Source: Hymenoscyphus infarciens (Eukaryota; Ascomycota; Leotiomycetes; Helotiales; Helotiaceae). Taken from it: a stretch of DNA of 64,000 bases. The DNA is taken from NCBI GenBank assembly GCA_001414345.1, contig LLCB01000048.1, positions 1 through 64,000 on the forward strand, in the 5' to 3' direction. Under the pieces are notes generated by a model. It was not told the origin of the DNA and did no database searches. It saw only the letters and a program-made list of their open reading frames with translations. The position numbers were made by a program, and so were the translations under genes. Below are positions 1 to 9,582 of this stretch, one piece after another (position 1 is the stretch's first letter; every line of letters begins with the position of its first letter).

Positions 1-265
1 TATATTTTTTGTATTATACGTTGTGCTATATAAAGCTAAAATAAAAGGCTGAAAAGAAGTGGGGTAAAATCCGGGGCAAAAAGCTTAAATATTGTGGCTT
101 AGCAATACCACGATATTATCATGATATCGATTAAAATACCAACAATATAAAGGATAATATTGTTGGATATCGTGGCATTTAAATGGTATAAATAGTACGT
201 ATTAAAGTGGGTTTCCAACAATATATCGTGGTGGTACAATATTCTAAATACTATCGACCACACTG
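1..265 (-). mobile_element. Terminus of a hAT-like DNA transposon, lightly mutated, inverted relative to the copies at 9.6 and 14.4 kb
   Basis: The segment ends at 265 with the reverse complement of the terminal repeat CAGTGTGGTCGATAGTATT. Read on the minus strand, it aligns almost base for base with the first ~265 bp of the elements starting at 9583 and 14436. It keeps many CpA and TpG dinucleotides where those copies have TpA, so it is a much less RIP-mutated copy. The rest of the element lies outside the window to the left, so the target duplication (the 8 bp after 265, CGAGTCAA) cannot be confirmed. Confidence 0.85.
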
Positions 266-458
266 CGAGTCAAATGACAGAGACCGGGTAACGCCCCAGA
301 CTCCCAATGAGTGTGCTACGCCTTGAAATTTACCTCGTAAGCAACGTAATTCCATCATGAACTTTTGGTATCCTAATTTCTCTTGTTAGAAGAAAGAAGC
401 GAGTTCCAGCAATGGAGAGATGAGCACAGCTGGCCCAAGCTACCATAGTATCTCAAAG

Positions 459-865
459 CGTTAACTTGGGATCGATTATTTGGGCCACGACTTAGCATAA
501 CTTATGCACAACACCCACGCACACCCTTATGAATTAGTACGGTCGCCAGCACAACACTACAGGTCAATAAGCTGTGCACACCAAAGTTAGACTTTATTTA
601 TTAGAAGGCAGTATATAACTTAATCTTATTATAACTCTTATAAACCACAACACTTTCTAAATTTAAAAGAAGGTATATAATTACAATCTATATTATTTAA
701 AAGTATAGTATATTAAATAATAAATACGAAAAGGGGTTATATAAGGAAGTTGTAATAAGCGCCTTACAAAGTTATGGCTGCACACTTGGTAGAAGGCAAT
801 AAGCGAAACCTGCCGTAGCCTAGCTCCACTATCCTTCGTGGCCCAAATAATCGTACCAGTTAACG
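459..865. mobile_element. Putative MITE with ~30-bp inverted repeats
   Basis: Arms at 459-490 and 836-865 are inverted copies of each other. They share CGTTAACT at the outer end and the perfect core GATTATTTGGGCCACGA; the outer halves differ by a small indel. The 345-bp interior is AT-rich and has no convincing coding potential. The size and structure suit a non-autonomous TIR element, but I saw no clear target duplication. Confidence 0.55.
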
Positions 866-869
866 TGGC

Positions 870-1700
870 ATCCGTACTATCTGAACATTTCTTTCCTAAA
901 AACTGTTTTAAGTCTAGCAAAGATCCAAATCTAACTATTACGGAATCTTCACCTCGGAAAAATTCCTACCAGGAAATGAAGTATAAATCTTTTGTTATAA
1001 CTATAATTTAAAGATTGTCATAACAACGCTGTTCGGTATCCTCTTGGTATTTATATTTTCCGTAGTTGGCAGAAAGGGGTACAATTACAAGCGAAATCGT
1101 CCTCACAAGTCTCTTCAGAATAACGAAGTTGCCTCGATGCCAAATTGAATCGTCCCCAAGTCTTTCATTCCCAACCGCAATTCAACAATTCAACAAGAAG
1201 CAGAAAATATGACACTCTCCCCAATTAAAGTCACCTCATACCCGCGTCCCAACTGCGGCGCTAGCAAACCGTCCCGTCTCCCCCCACTATCCAACGCTCC
1301 TTCCCAATCGAGACAAGCAGCCGAGGTACCTCATCACCCCTATATCCAATCACAACTCACCTCTCCCCACTTTCACTCCGATCCCTTGCATAACCCGATA
1401 ACTAATTCGTAAAACAAAGATATGCAAACCCCTCCATGGTGAATTGACTTTTTAATTTAAAGCAATCATTCAGGTGGCCCACACACGAGCACAAGATTCA
1501 CTCTTTTCTCTTCCATCTGTCGTGATGGCAAATTCCCCATCATCATACCCACACTTGATAGGATGGAAGATAAAAAGGTACCACCGGAATGCTTGTCCAT
1601 TGTCGCCCAGGAAGCTTCACCTACCCTGCCTCAATTACACCATTACACCATTACACCACGGCAAGAAGGTTGCCCCGTCTCGACCACTAACAGAGTGACT
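870..1700. other. Intergenic, upstream of the sedolisin pseudogene
   Basis: Short open frames here have no recognisable domains, signal peptides or splice structure. From about 1200 the sequence is pyrimidine-rich, as is usual upstream of fungal genes. Nothing else was recognised. Confidence 0.5.
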
Positions 1701-1702
1701 TC

Positions 1703-1711
1703 ATATATATA
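1703..1711 (+). promoter_or_regulatory. TATA-like box of the sedolisin gene
   Basis: An ATATATATAA-type stretch lies about 120 bp before the start codon at 1829 and is followed by a C-rich leader. The position suits a fungal core promoter; no other site was identified. Confidence 0.4.
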
Positions 1712-1828
1712 AGAAGATCCCCCCTCCTGCTCAGGAGAGCTTGATCAATTGGCACCGAGCTTGTTTCCCCTTGGCCGTCAATTCTCCTCATCCTCCCTCA
1801 ATCCATCATACAAGTAACAATTGTAATT

Positions 1829-3752
1829 ATGGTCGGCTTCAGATTAATCTTCTCCCTGGCTGCTACTCTCCAAGTAGCAGTCTCGACACCAATCCAATCG
1901 CGTACCGCCTACGCAGTCAAGGAGACGCACTACGTCCCTCGAGCTTGGAAGGAGGTGGATGAGGCACCTGGGTCCTATGTGATCAATTTGAATATTGGTA
2001 TCAAACAGGGTAGCTTTGAGGAGTTGGACAGACACCTGTATGAAGGTATGTTGGAATCATTTGCCTAGTGACCCTCAGTTCGGAATTTCAATTCCCGCCT
2101 GTATGTAGGACGAACGGCTAATTGGAAATGCTTGATTAGTTTCGGATCCTGATCATGAGCGCTATGGACAACATCTCACAGCCGATCACGTCAATGAGCT
2201 TGTTAAACCAAGTGACGAGTCGTTGAAGAAGGTCCACGAGTGGTTGAGCGACAATGGAGTCAGTGATCTTTCGTACAGTTCGGCGAAGGATTGGATCTCT
2301 GTGTCTCTTCCAATCGAAATGGTCGAACAATTGTTGGATACCAAGTATAAGGTGTACCAGCACGAAGACGGAGACCGAATTGTGCGAACTCCAAAGTGGT
2401 CCCTCCCACAACATCTCCACGAGCATATTGATGCTATTCAACCTACCACATCTTTCATGCGATTGTCTGGCCAAGGAACCGAGTTCCTCAAGTTGGCACC
2501 ATATACTCCACCAGATTATACCCCTCCAACAAACTCGACAATTGCAAAGGTCTGTAGTGTGGACTCTGTCACGCCACAGTGCTTTGAGACTTTGTACTCT
2601 ACCAAGGGTTACACGCCCAAGGCAACGGACAAGAACAGCATTGGATTCTGTAATTATCTGGGCGAGATTCCAATCCGGCCAGATACCAAGAAGTTCTTGG
2701 CCAAGTATCGTCCTGAAGCTGCCGGTCACGCATACACCTTCCCACAATTGTCGATCGATAACGGGCCAGTTCAAGATGGTCCTCTCAATGCCACGCAAGC
2801 AGAGGACGGGATATCCGCAGAGGCCAATCTCGATGTGCAGGCCATCATGGGTATCTCCAACCCAACTCCTGTCATTTCGTACTCGACTGGCGGAAGCCCC
2901 CCATTCAACCCAGACATCAACACTCCCACCAACTCTAACGAGCCATATCTTGCGTGGTTGAACTACATCCTCAACCAAACGTCTATCCCACAAGTCATCA
3001 GTACCTCCTATGGCGACGATGAGTAGACCGTTCCACAAGCGTATGCCGAAAGAGTGTGCCAGCAATTTGCCCAACTTGGTGCTCGTGGTGTATCGGTTCT
3101 CTTCGCATCCGGGGATCGCGGAGTTGGGCTAAATGCCACTTGCTTCAGTAACGACGGACTGAACACCCACAAGTTCCTTCCTTCCTTTCCAGCTTCGTGT
3201 CCTTATGTGACTACCGTGGGAGCAACCCACGAGTTCGAGCCTGAAGTCGTCGCATTCCGCGCCGGAACTTCGAACCCAGATGGTTCTTTCCGTGAGGTCT
3301 ACTCAAGTGGAGGTGGATTCAGCGAGTACTTCTCTCGTCCCGCCTACCAAGAGAAAGTTGTCAGCCAATACGTCAAGGAGCTCAATGGAACCTACAACGG
3401 TCTCTACAACTCCAAAGGACGCGCATACCCCGATATCGCCGCTCAAGGTCAATTCTTCGCATACGTGTGGAATGGCACAGAGGGTGTCATCAGTGGTACC
3501 TCTGCCTCGACCCCTCTCATGTCTGGTATCATCTCTCTCGTCAACGATGCGCTCCTTGAGTGTGGCAAGTCTCCGCTTGGATTCTTGAACCCTTGGTTGT
3601 ATTCGAAAGGATACAAGGGATTTACGGATATTGTTGGTGGGAGTGCTATTGGATGCCAAGTTGACGGGTTTGCGGCGAAGAAAGGATGGGATCCTGTTAC
3701 TGGCTTTGGCACACCCATTTTCCCTAAATTGGTTGATTTGGCGAAGAAGTGA
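1829..3752 (+). pseudogene. Secreted sedolisin-type tripeptidyl peptidase (family S53), interrupted by one in-frame TAG
   Basis: Exon 1 (1829-2045) starts with a signal peptide, MVGFRLIFSLAATLQVAVS. An intron at 2046-2139 (GTATGT...TTAG) joins it to exon 2, where the S53 propeptide continues with VSDPDHERYGQHL. The catalytic domain shows Glu300 and Asp304 in AEANLDVQ, the oxyanion Asp398 in ASGDRG, Ser527 in SGTSASTP, and a C-terminal calcium-site region ending near 609 residues, a normal length for the family. Codon 368 is TAG (3024-3026), between TSYGDDE and TVPQAYAERVC, where the family usually has Gln. The frame is otherwise open on both sides, so this is a single lesion: a pseudogene, a null allele or a base error. 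Enzymes of this family remove tripeptides from protein N-termini at acid pH outside the cell. If read only to TAG, the product keeps the propeptide and the Glu/Asp residues but lacks the catalytic Ser, so it would be inactive. Confidence 0.9.
3024..3026 (+). other. Premature TAG in the sedolisin gene (probable Gln codon CAG to TAG)
   Basis: The codon falls inside a conserved S53 block, with SYGDDE before it and TVPQ after it. A CAG to TAG change is a CpA to TpA transition, the preferred RIP change. The following bases (ACC G) are not a recognised readthrough context. Confidence 0.85.
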
Positions 3753-3866
3753 TGGGGTAGAGAAGTTGATAATGTAATTTAATGATGGTTAAGCGTCCTG
3801 GAGGGCAGCGCCAATGATTATGAACAAATAAAGAAGTCTTGACGAGTCAATTGTTAAGAACAGAAT

Positions 3867-4298
3867 GTGGTGGTGGTGTTGATGGAGCTCAATCAGACTG
3901 GTAATGCACTGGCAATTGAATGGGTACCCGGAGAAGAAGTCAACATTGTTTCCATGTCCTTTGGTTTCTTGAAGGAAGTTGACTACATCGCCAAAGCCAT
4001 CCAATCCCACGCAATTGACGCCATATTCTTCTCTGCGGCCTCCAATAAAGGGGCGAATGTGGAAGCGGAAAGTTATCGAAAGGTTGAGTCTGGAACTTCA
4101 ATTGCTACTCCTATCGCTGCTGGTATTGCCGGATTAATCCTTGACTTCTATAGGCATTATTTTGCTTTGTTGGATTTAGACAAGGATGGAAAATCGATAG
4201 GGCACCTGGAAAAGAGAAAGGGAACGAAAAGAGCCTTGGAGTTTTTGATGAAAGATACAAGGCCGGGAACCAAAAGATACATCCACACAGCAACCTAA
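3867..4298 (+). pseudogene. Subtilisin-like protease (family S8) fragment with internal deletion
   Basis: The 143-residue frame contains VNIVSMSFGF, then FFSAASNKGAN (the oxyanion-Asn region), then SGTSIATPIAAGIAGL (the catalytic Ser region). In subtilases of the large fungal multidomain type, roughly 60 residues normally separate the Asn and Ser blocks; here they are almost adjacent. The catalytic Asp and His blocks are absent. The frame begins without a proper start context, about 115 bp after the sedolisin stop. It is therefore a truncated and internally deleted relic, with no expected peptidase activity. It is not part of the neighbouring sedolisin gene, which is an unrelated family. Confidence 0.75.
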
Positions 4299-4387
4299 TC
4301 TTTCTGGTTCTATATCCAATAACATGCGGCTCCGAAGTCTCAAATATCCTCGTCTCAACAATCGATGTGGATGCTCGACCTCCCCCC

Positions 4388-4911
4388 CTAAGCGAAACAC
4401 CACCCTGTGCGGTATTGACATCTAAATTCCCATTTTTTTCCTTTTGAGTTCTGAATCTTCGGCGTGATGACGGCTCCTTTCACCATCTTCAACCTAATAA
4501 CTATGTATAGCGGCTCTGGCTCTCCCGCAGTCGTGGCCTTTGGGTGACGTTGGACTTTGGGCCTTGACATGGCTTTCTTTAAGAAAAGACCGGTAGGGTA
4601 GAAGAACTCAGTCATCATGAGATCAAATTGGTACTCGTCCTCTTCCAACTTGTTGAGGTTTGAGGTAAACCCGGCAGTCGCGCCGAGAATATGGAACAAT
4701 TTTGCCCAGAGGGAATATTCGCCATTGTCACCTCGCTCTAGGGTTTACTTCCAGCTTTCGAATGGTTTTCCTTTGAATGCTTTCTCGGATTTGGGGAGGG
4801 TTTGACACTCGATGATTGAGTCGAGGAAAAGGGGGCCATCCTCTGGAAACTCGTCGTAATTAGGTATAAGGAAGTAAGACTTCAATTCGGATATGTCTCT
4901 GGCTATGCAAA
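4388..4911 (-). pseudogene. Remnant of a fungal hypothetical protein family, one internal stop
   Basis: Read on the minus strand, one frame gives ARDISELKSYFLIPNYDEF, then GPLFLDSII, then a TAA at 4745-4747, then GEYSLWAKLFHILGATAG and later PLYIVIRLKMVKGA. From memory, these blocks resemble a common ascomycete family of unknown function (ELKSY..., GPL.LGSII, GKWG.WA.FL..LG, PVYMVTGLK..RGA). I cannot give it a formal name. The stop and the lack of a start region mark it as decayed. It lies tail-to-tail with the S8 fragment, in a 3-kb run of damaged genes. Confidence 0.5.
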
Positions 4912-5849
4912 CACCGAGTGCCTGGTCCTAACTTTCTTGACGTAAAAAGAGCATATTCGGTGGCATTAAGGCGAGTTGCTCAATACATACAAATCAAGGG
5001 TGGCTATAGCACCTCACGTGATATCCTGTCAAGTGAGCTCCCTTACAAATTGATAAATGCACCTCTATTAAAGTACACCTCAACTCCAGCTCTCAGTTCG
5101 TCGTGGTCGCAATCATTAATTTCATCAATACCTTCAATTCTCTTCACTAAATACTTTTGTGCCATCTAAGCCGACTTGCGCCCGACCGAAACCCCACTTT
5201 CAAGGCATCAATACATACGAAATAAGTCGCCATTTTCCACTCATTACCCTCACTCAATTCCCTCTACCGTCCTTAACCATGACCATCAGAAAGCTGACTC
5301 TTCAGACAAAGTACATATAGGAACCACAATATACCTCAAGTCTCATCTGCGAACCTATTCGATCCATACAATGATTTATACAACTCCTTCCATGACCCTT
5401 ACTCCGTACGTTTCCTCCTCGAACCCCATCTCCAACAATTGGGTGGGTTGTGACTTGGATTGTCTGGGCAACCATCAATGTCCACCTGGGAGAAATTCGT
5501 TAGATAAAGACGAAAGCTAGACAACAACCACAGTCCGACGGGGGATATGCGAGCCCTGGAAACAAGGCGCGTCGAGAGAAGGTAGTTGGGGCAAGGACAA
5601 AACAAACTAGGTCTACCTCTGTTCTTGACTAGTTCATCGAGCCGATTATCTTCCAAGAGGAGCCTGTCTTGTCTGGCAACAGTTCGTCTTTCAGCCCAGC
5701 CCCCCCATCTCAAGATGACCTTCGCCCGACCGAGTCTATGATTTAAGACTGATGATTGAGGCAAGCATCGTGACGGAAGGACGATTGAAAGAGTTGAAAT
5801 AGGGCTGGATTGGTTTCTGTCTAAAACCCGAATGCATTCATCACTCTCC
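4912..5849. other. Intergenic stretch, no supported gene
   Basis: Open frames of 80-160 codons occur on both strands, but none has a domain, signal peptide or convincing splice sites. The 164-codon minus-strand frame at 5399-5893 is discussed among the rejected items. Confidence 0.4.
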
Positions 5850-6122
5850 TTATACCTCGTCAGCGGCCATACAAACCTCTTTGGAGAATACATACCAAGA
5901 GTTCACCAGTCGCCAATGTGGTTCAAGGATCTCCAACCATTCTCTGATACTTTCACTGGAGCGGCGCCTTGGTTGCGAAGTTGATGGTCTTTCGGGCGAT
6001 GAAGTTTCCTGCGACGAGTCCAAAGATGAGCGAGTGCTTCTCAATTCTATGTCTTCATCGTCTTCCAGAAGCTGGTAAGACCTCCTTCGGAAGAATCTCT
6101 TGAGTCCCAGTCTGGGAGACAT
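5850..6122 (-). CDS. Possible small hypothetical protein (first exon or whole gene)
   Basis: A 90-codon frame starts MSPRLGLKRFFRRRSYQLLE. It is rich in Ser, Arg and Glu, with an acidic patch near residue 20 and an STSQPRRRSSES stretch near residue 50. No family was recognised. A GTATAAGG sequence near the 3' end (about 5855) could be a splice donor leading into the next frame downstream, so the model may be incomplete. The compositional bias looks protein-like rather than random, but support is weak. Confidence 0.3.
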   Translation of the reverse strand: MSPRLGLKRFFRRRSYQLLEDDEDIELRSTRSSLDSSQETSSPERPSTSQPRRRSSESIREWLEILEPHWRLVNSWYVFSKEVCMAADEV

Positions 6123-6738
6123 TGCGGAAAAGATATGAACAAGCGGTAGCGGCCGAATTCAAGCAAGATTGTCAAAAAGGTCCAGAATATGAGGGACATG
6201 TCGTATCAAATAACCTTCTCGCGACGCAAGAAAATACTTGGTTCCCCCTAATTTCTTTTGAGGAGCAAGTGCCCATTTCTACGGCGCAACGCATTCTTCC
6301 ATATCACAGTTCCACCAAATCCGTATGCAGATTAGGAACATCGAGCATCTTAACGGTCCTAATGGTATCACAGTACCACTTGGTTCTTGTCATGCGGATG
6401 GTAGATAGCATAATGTGGGGCTACTCACTATTCAACAAGTATATAGCCGATACGGGAACTGGCGAATTCTGTCAAGTAAGGCATATGATTTGTGTAACGC
6501 TTGGTTTTCAGGTGCTACGGTGCTACACCGTAAAAAGTTGCTACCTCGACACGAACAACTCATCGAGTAATCTTATATGTCTCAATACATTATCGCGATA
6601 CCATCCCGAAAGCCATGACATTGTATCGTCTGTGAATCTTTTTCCCGAGAGCTCCATCTTTTGCTCTGTTGCTCTCTAAATCCCAGATCAAAATTTACAT
6701 CCCACCACCATCCGCCCTCTCCCCACTACACAAGCTCC
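6123..6738. other. Intergenic stretch, nothing recognised
   Basis: A 185-codon plus-strand frame covers most of this stretch. It has no domain and no fungal start context, and I do not call it a gene. The last ~70 bp are C-rich and form the 3' flank of the deoxyribosyltransferase-like gene. Confidence 0.4.
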
Positions 6739-7356
6739 TCACTTCTCGCCACCCTCCTTCCCACTCCGCTCCCTCAAAATCGCAGCCAAAACCCTAACAG
6801 CCTCCTCCTCGCTCGTACACAACCTCTCAATCCCACAAGCCATCATCAAATTATCCACCAACCCCTTCTCCCCCTCAACCGTCTTAAACTCCTCTACGGC
6901 CATCCCCTCGTCATCCCTCAGATGTCCATCCTCCCCTCTAGTAATCTCCCCCTTCCCCTCGGCCCATGAATGAACTTTCTCAACATACCCCTTTCCCCCA
7001 TCTAGGGTGTATCCCACCACCACTTTCCCCAACGCGGCGCCGACGCCCATTTCGTAGGCTGTTCCGACGTCCATCGAGGGACCGCGAAAGGGCGTCATGT
7101 TGGCTAGGATACCGTCGGAGGAGGAGATTAATTCCATATTCGCGGTTCGTATCGCGTTTGCGAATGCGTGGGTGTGGGGGACGTGGGGTTTGTTGGTTTT
7201 CGCATCGTGCTCGAGGGTGTTGTCTAGGGGGAAGAGACCGCTGAGGTTGTGTTTTGTGCAGAGGGATTTCAGATGGTTGCCTCGCGCTACGGGGTCAGAG
7301 AGGAAAACATCGGGTCCTGCTAGGTAGATTTTGAAGGGAGGCGTGGTTGCTGCCAT
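6739..7356 (-). CDS. Nucleoside 2-deoxyribosyltransferase-like protein
   Basis: This is an intact single-exon gene of 205 residues. The N-terminus FKIYLAGPDVFLSDP (residues 8-22) is the substrate-binding start of the family. Residues 86-104, NMTPFRGPSMDVGTAYEMG, form its most diagnostic motif; Glu102 is the likely nucleophile. Family enzymes transfer deoxyribose between nucleobases, or hydrolyse (deoxy)nucleotides, in the cytoplasm; which reaction applies here cannot be told. There is no signal peptide or membrane segment. The final ~50 residues are charged (GKGEITRGEDGHLRDDEG and onward) and may vary within the family. A nonamer tandem repeat lies just upstream of the start. Confidence 0.88.
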   Translation of the reverse strand: MAATTPPFKIYLAGPDVFLSDPVARGNHLKSLCTKHNLSGLFPLDNTLEHDAKTNKPHVPHTHAFANAIRTANMELISSSDGILANMTPFRGPSMDVGTAYEMGVGAALGKVVVGYTLDGGKGYVEKVHSWAEGKGEITRGEDGHLRDDEGMAVEEFKTVEGEKGLVDNLMMACGIERLCTSEEEAVRVLAAILRERSGKEGGEK

Positions 7357-7361
7357 TTTTT

Positions 7362-7392
7362 GAGAGTATGGAGAGTATGGAGAGTATGGAGA
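7362..7392. repeat. 9-bp tandem repeat upstream of the deoxyribosyltransferase-like gene
   Basis: The unit GAGTATGGA is repeated three times and ends with an imperfect copy. It lies within about 10-35 bp of the minus-strand start codon, so it falls in the probable 5' UTR. Confidence 0.85.
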
Positions 7393-8486
7393 GGAAGGAG
7401 GGGGTGTTTTATTCCCGGGGAGTTCGATGGGAGTCTAGAAATTGAGGTGGAAATTTGGGTGAGGTCGGTTGGTCGCTCTTTCCTTTTCTCTCGCCTTGGT
7501 GAAAAAAGTAAGAGGGCAGGTGCGGACTGAGGTGCTTGGTTATTATGGGAAGGCAGGTGCGACTGTGGTCGATACTAGTCGTTCCTTCCTTTCACAACTC
7601 GAGGTGTCGAAACTCGTGTCAACACTTCACGAGGAAAGGAGCAAGTGAGTGTGGCAGGGTATGGTAGGCTTGTGTTTGTCTTCTCTACCTGTGCTATTGT
7701 CCTTGTCGTCTTTTTCTTCTGGTGTGGGGTGGTACGACAGTTCGTCCAAGGTTCTTCTTCTTCTTCTTCTGTTCTTTTGTTTAGAGGCGGAGAAGGGAAT
7801 CGCTGTTGAAAAAGAATCTTCCGAATCTTTTTCCCTAGTTTCTCTTCGTTTAGTTCTGGTATTCAAGCTTCGGTCGTTCGAGTGTTTTGCTTCCGGTTTA
7901 TTGGCTTCTCGCTCTGGTATTCTGGCTTCTGGCTTTTACGTTGAAGTTTTGAATTCCAGTATCATGCAGTTACTTTCTGATTTCTGCTTCCCAGATTTGG
8001 TTGCATGTGCATGTGCCTCCAGATTCAGCGTGATCTTTATCATGGGCACGGTGGGGGTTTCGAAGGTGGGGTGAGAGGTGGGGTACAGCTTGGCTTTACC
8101 AGGGTTGACCCAATCATCAGGGAAGGAGGGGCTATTTTAATATCTGTACATCTTGAAATAATTGGATGACTAGGTGCCGACTGTAAGAACCTTCTTGTTT
8201 TGGTTGGGGTTTGTTTGAGTTTTTTTTGCAGAGGAGAATAACTGGAGATGATAGAAAAATTTATCTATGAGAGAGATAATATCTTTTGCTGACAGGGTAT
8301 TCTATTTCAGTGATCTACGAGCCCTCTTTGCAACTATTTGCGTTTGCGTACTTAATGAACACTTCATCGTTACCATGGATAAGGTCTTCATAGAGAGGAC
8401 GAGAGCGACGATGGCCCTGGAAGATGGTTTCTTGTTTTATTAAGAGCCTGAGAAAGTTAGCACGTTGGTCAAAAAATACAAAGATA
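7393..8486. other. Intergenic stretch, no supported gene
   Basis: The 5' side is pyrimidine-rich and includes a CTT/TTC run near 7755. Frames on both strands around 7627-8074 overlap antisense and are low-complexity (Leu/Ser/Phe or Arg runs); none is convincing. Confidence 0.4.
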
Positions 8487-8494
8487 GACGGAAC

Positions 8495-8992
8495 CAGACT
8501 TAGGCACTGATACTATCGATTAAATATCAAGAAGGTCTCTGACAAATATCGTATTAAGTAGGACTTAGCTGATAATATATCGGATATATACAATATATTG
8601 ATATATCGAGTTATATAAGCACTGAATAGTAAATCCGTGTCGATAGCTAATAGAAATTAGAGGCTTAACTTTTGGTAAAGTTATATGTATTTTTGTTAGT
8701 AAAGTACTCTAATTAAGTAAATAGTTACTTCTTTAGAAGTTGATACTCTAGATATAATAGCTATAGTTTTTTGTATCAGAGAAGAATAACTTAAAAAAGG
8801 ATAGATTATGTTATATAATGAAAATTTACTATATAGAGCTACTAGCTTAAAAAAGCCGATATATATCGATAATTGTCTCTTTTTTACTAACGATATATCG
8901 TACTAATCGTGTCTGTTAAAAAATGTCTTGATTTATATCGAGAGCCGATTATCGATAATTTATCGATATAAAAATATCGGTGCCCAAGTCTA
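8495..8992. mobile_element. hAT-like MITE with perfect 8-bp target duplication
   Basis: The left end reads CAGACTTAGGCACTGATA; the right end, reverse complemented, reads TAGACTTGGGCACCGATA. The differences are C/T and G/A changes. The element is flanked on both sides by GACGGAAC (8487-8494 and 8993-9000), an exact 8-bp duplication as expected for hAT superfamily insertion. The 498-bp interior is AT-rich, has many ATATCG-type palindromic words and no coding frame, so it is non-autonomous and partly RIP-mutated. Confidence 0.85.
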
Positions 8993-9000
8993 GACGGAAC

Positions 9001-9574
9001 AGTTTTTTCCAGATATCTGGAGCATTCTTTCTTCAAAGTAAGTGTTCAGTCCAAAATCGGCGAACGAAGGCTTTCCTACGAACGTAAGACCATCCGACAG
9101 TAACAAAGTTTTTGGCGGTTAATAATTCAGAGGATTCAATTTTTTATCTGGTGATTTTATTATTGCTCTCATTTTTTTTCCCTTTTAAGTTCATTATTTG
9201 TCCAAGGACGGAAGATATATGCCAAGTGAAAAAGTTCCTGTATTAATAAAGGGTAGCGGTATTGTTTCGCTTGGTGGTTTGGACTCAAACATATAGACTG
9301 TTGTATCGCAATAAAGACTCTGCTTTGATAGCGGTTGAGCTCTCTCATCAGAAAAAAGGGACAAACTTGGAATTGTTAGCAATTATTCAACATGGTTTGA
9401 TAATTTACAGACCTGGTTAATCACTGGAGGAAAAGATCAAATATGCACTTCAATATATGAACAAGACTTCAAATCCAAGTGGTCAGCATTATCTCTTTTC
9501 GCAGCCCGTGGAGTTAACGTGTTTTCTAGGCGGAAACAGGGATATGGAGGGAGAGAATGGTTGGAGTTACGAAG
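9001..9574. other. Intergenic stretch between the MITE and the first large hAT-like element
   Basis: Normal base composition, no supported gene. A plus-strand frame near 9519 runs straight into the transposon terminus and is not considered real. Confidence 0.4.
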
Positions 9575-9582
9575 ATGGGAAG

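Noticed and set aside
2136..3074. 312-codon minus-strand open frame opposite the sedolisin gene
   Set aside because: It is antisense to a clear protease domain on the plus strand and its translation has no recognisable features. It is an artefact of the plus-strand codon bias.
5399..5893. 164-codon minus-strand frame downstream of the small hypothetical protein
   Set aside because: Arg/Ser/Leu-rich without domain or signal peptide. It could hold a second exon of the 5850-6122 gene, but no splice pair was convincing.
6122..6679. 185-codon plus-strand frame
   Set aside because: No domain and no start context; not distinguishable from chance.
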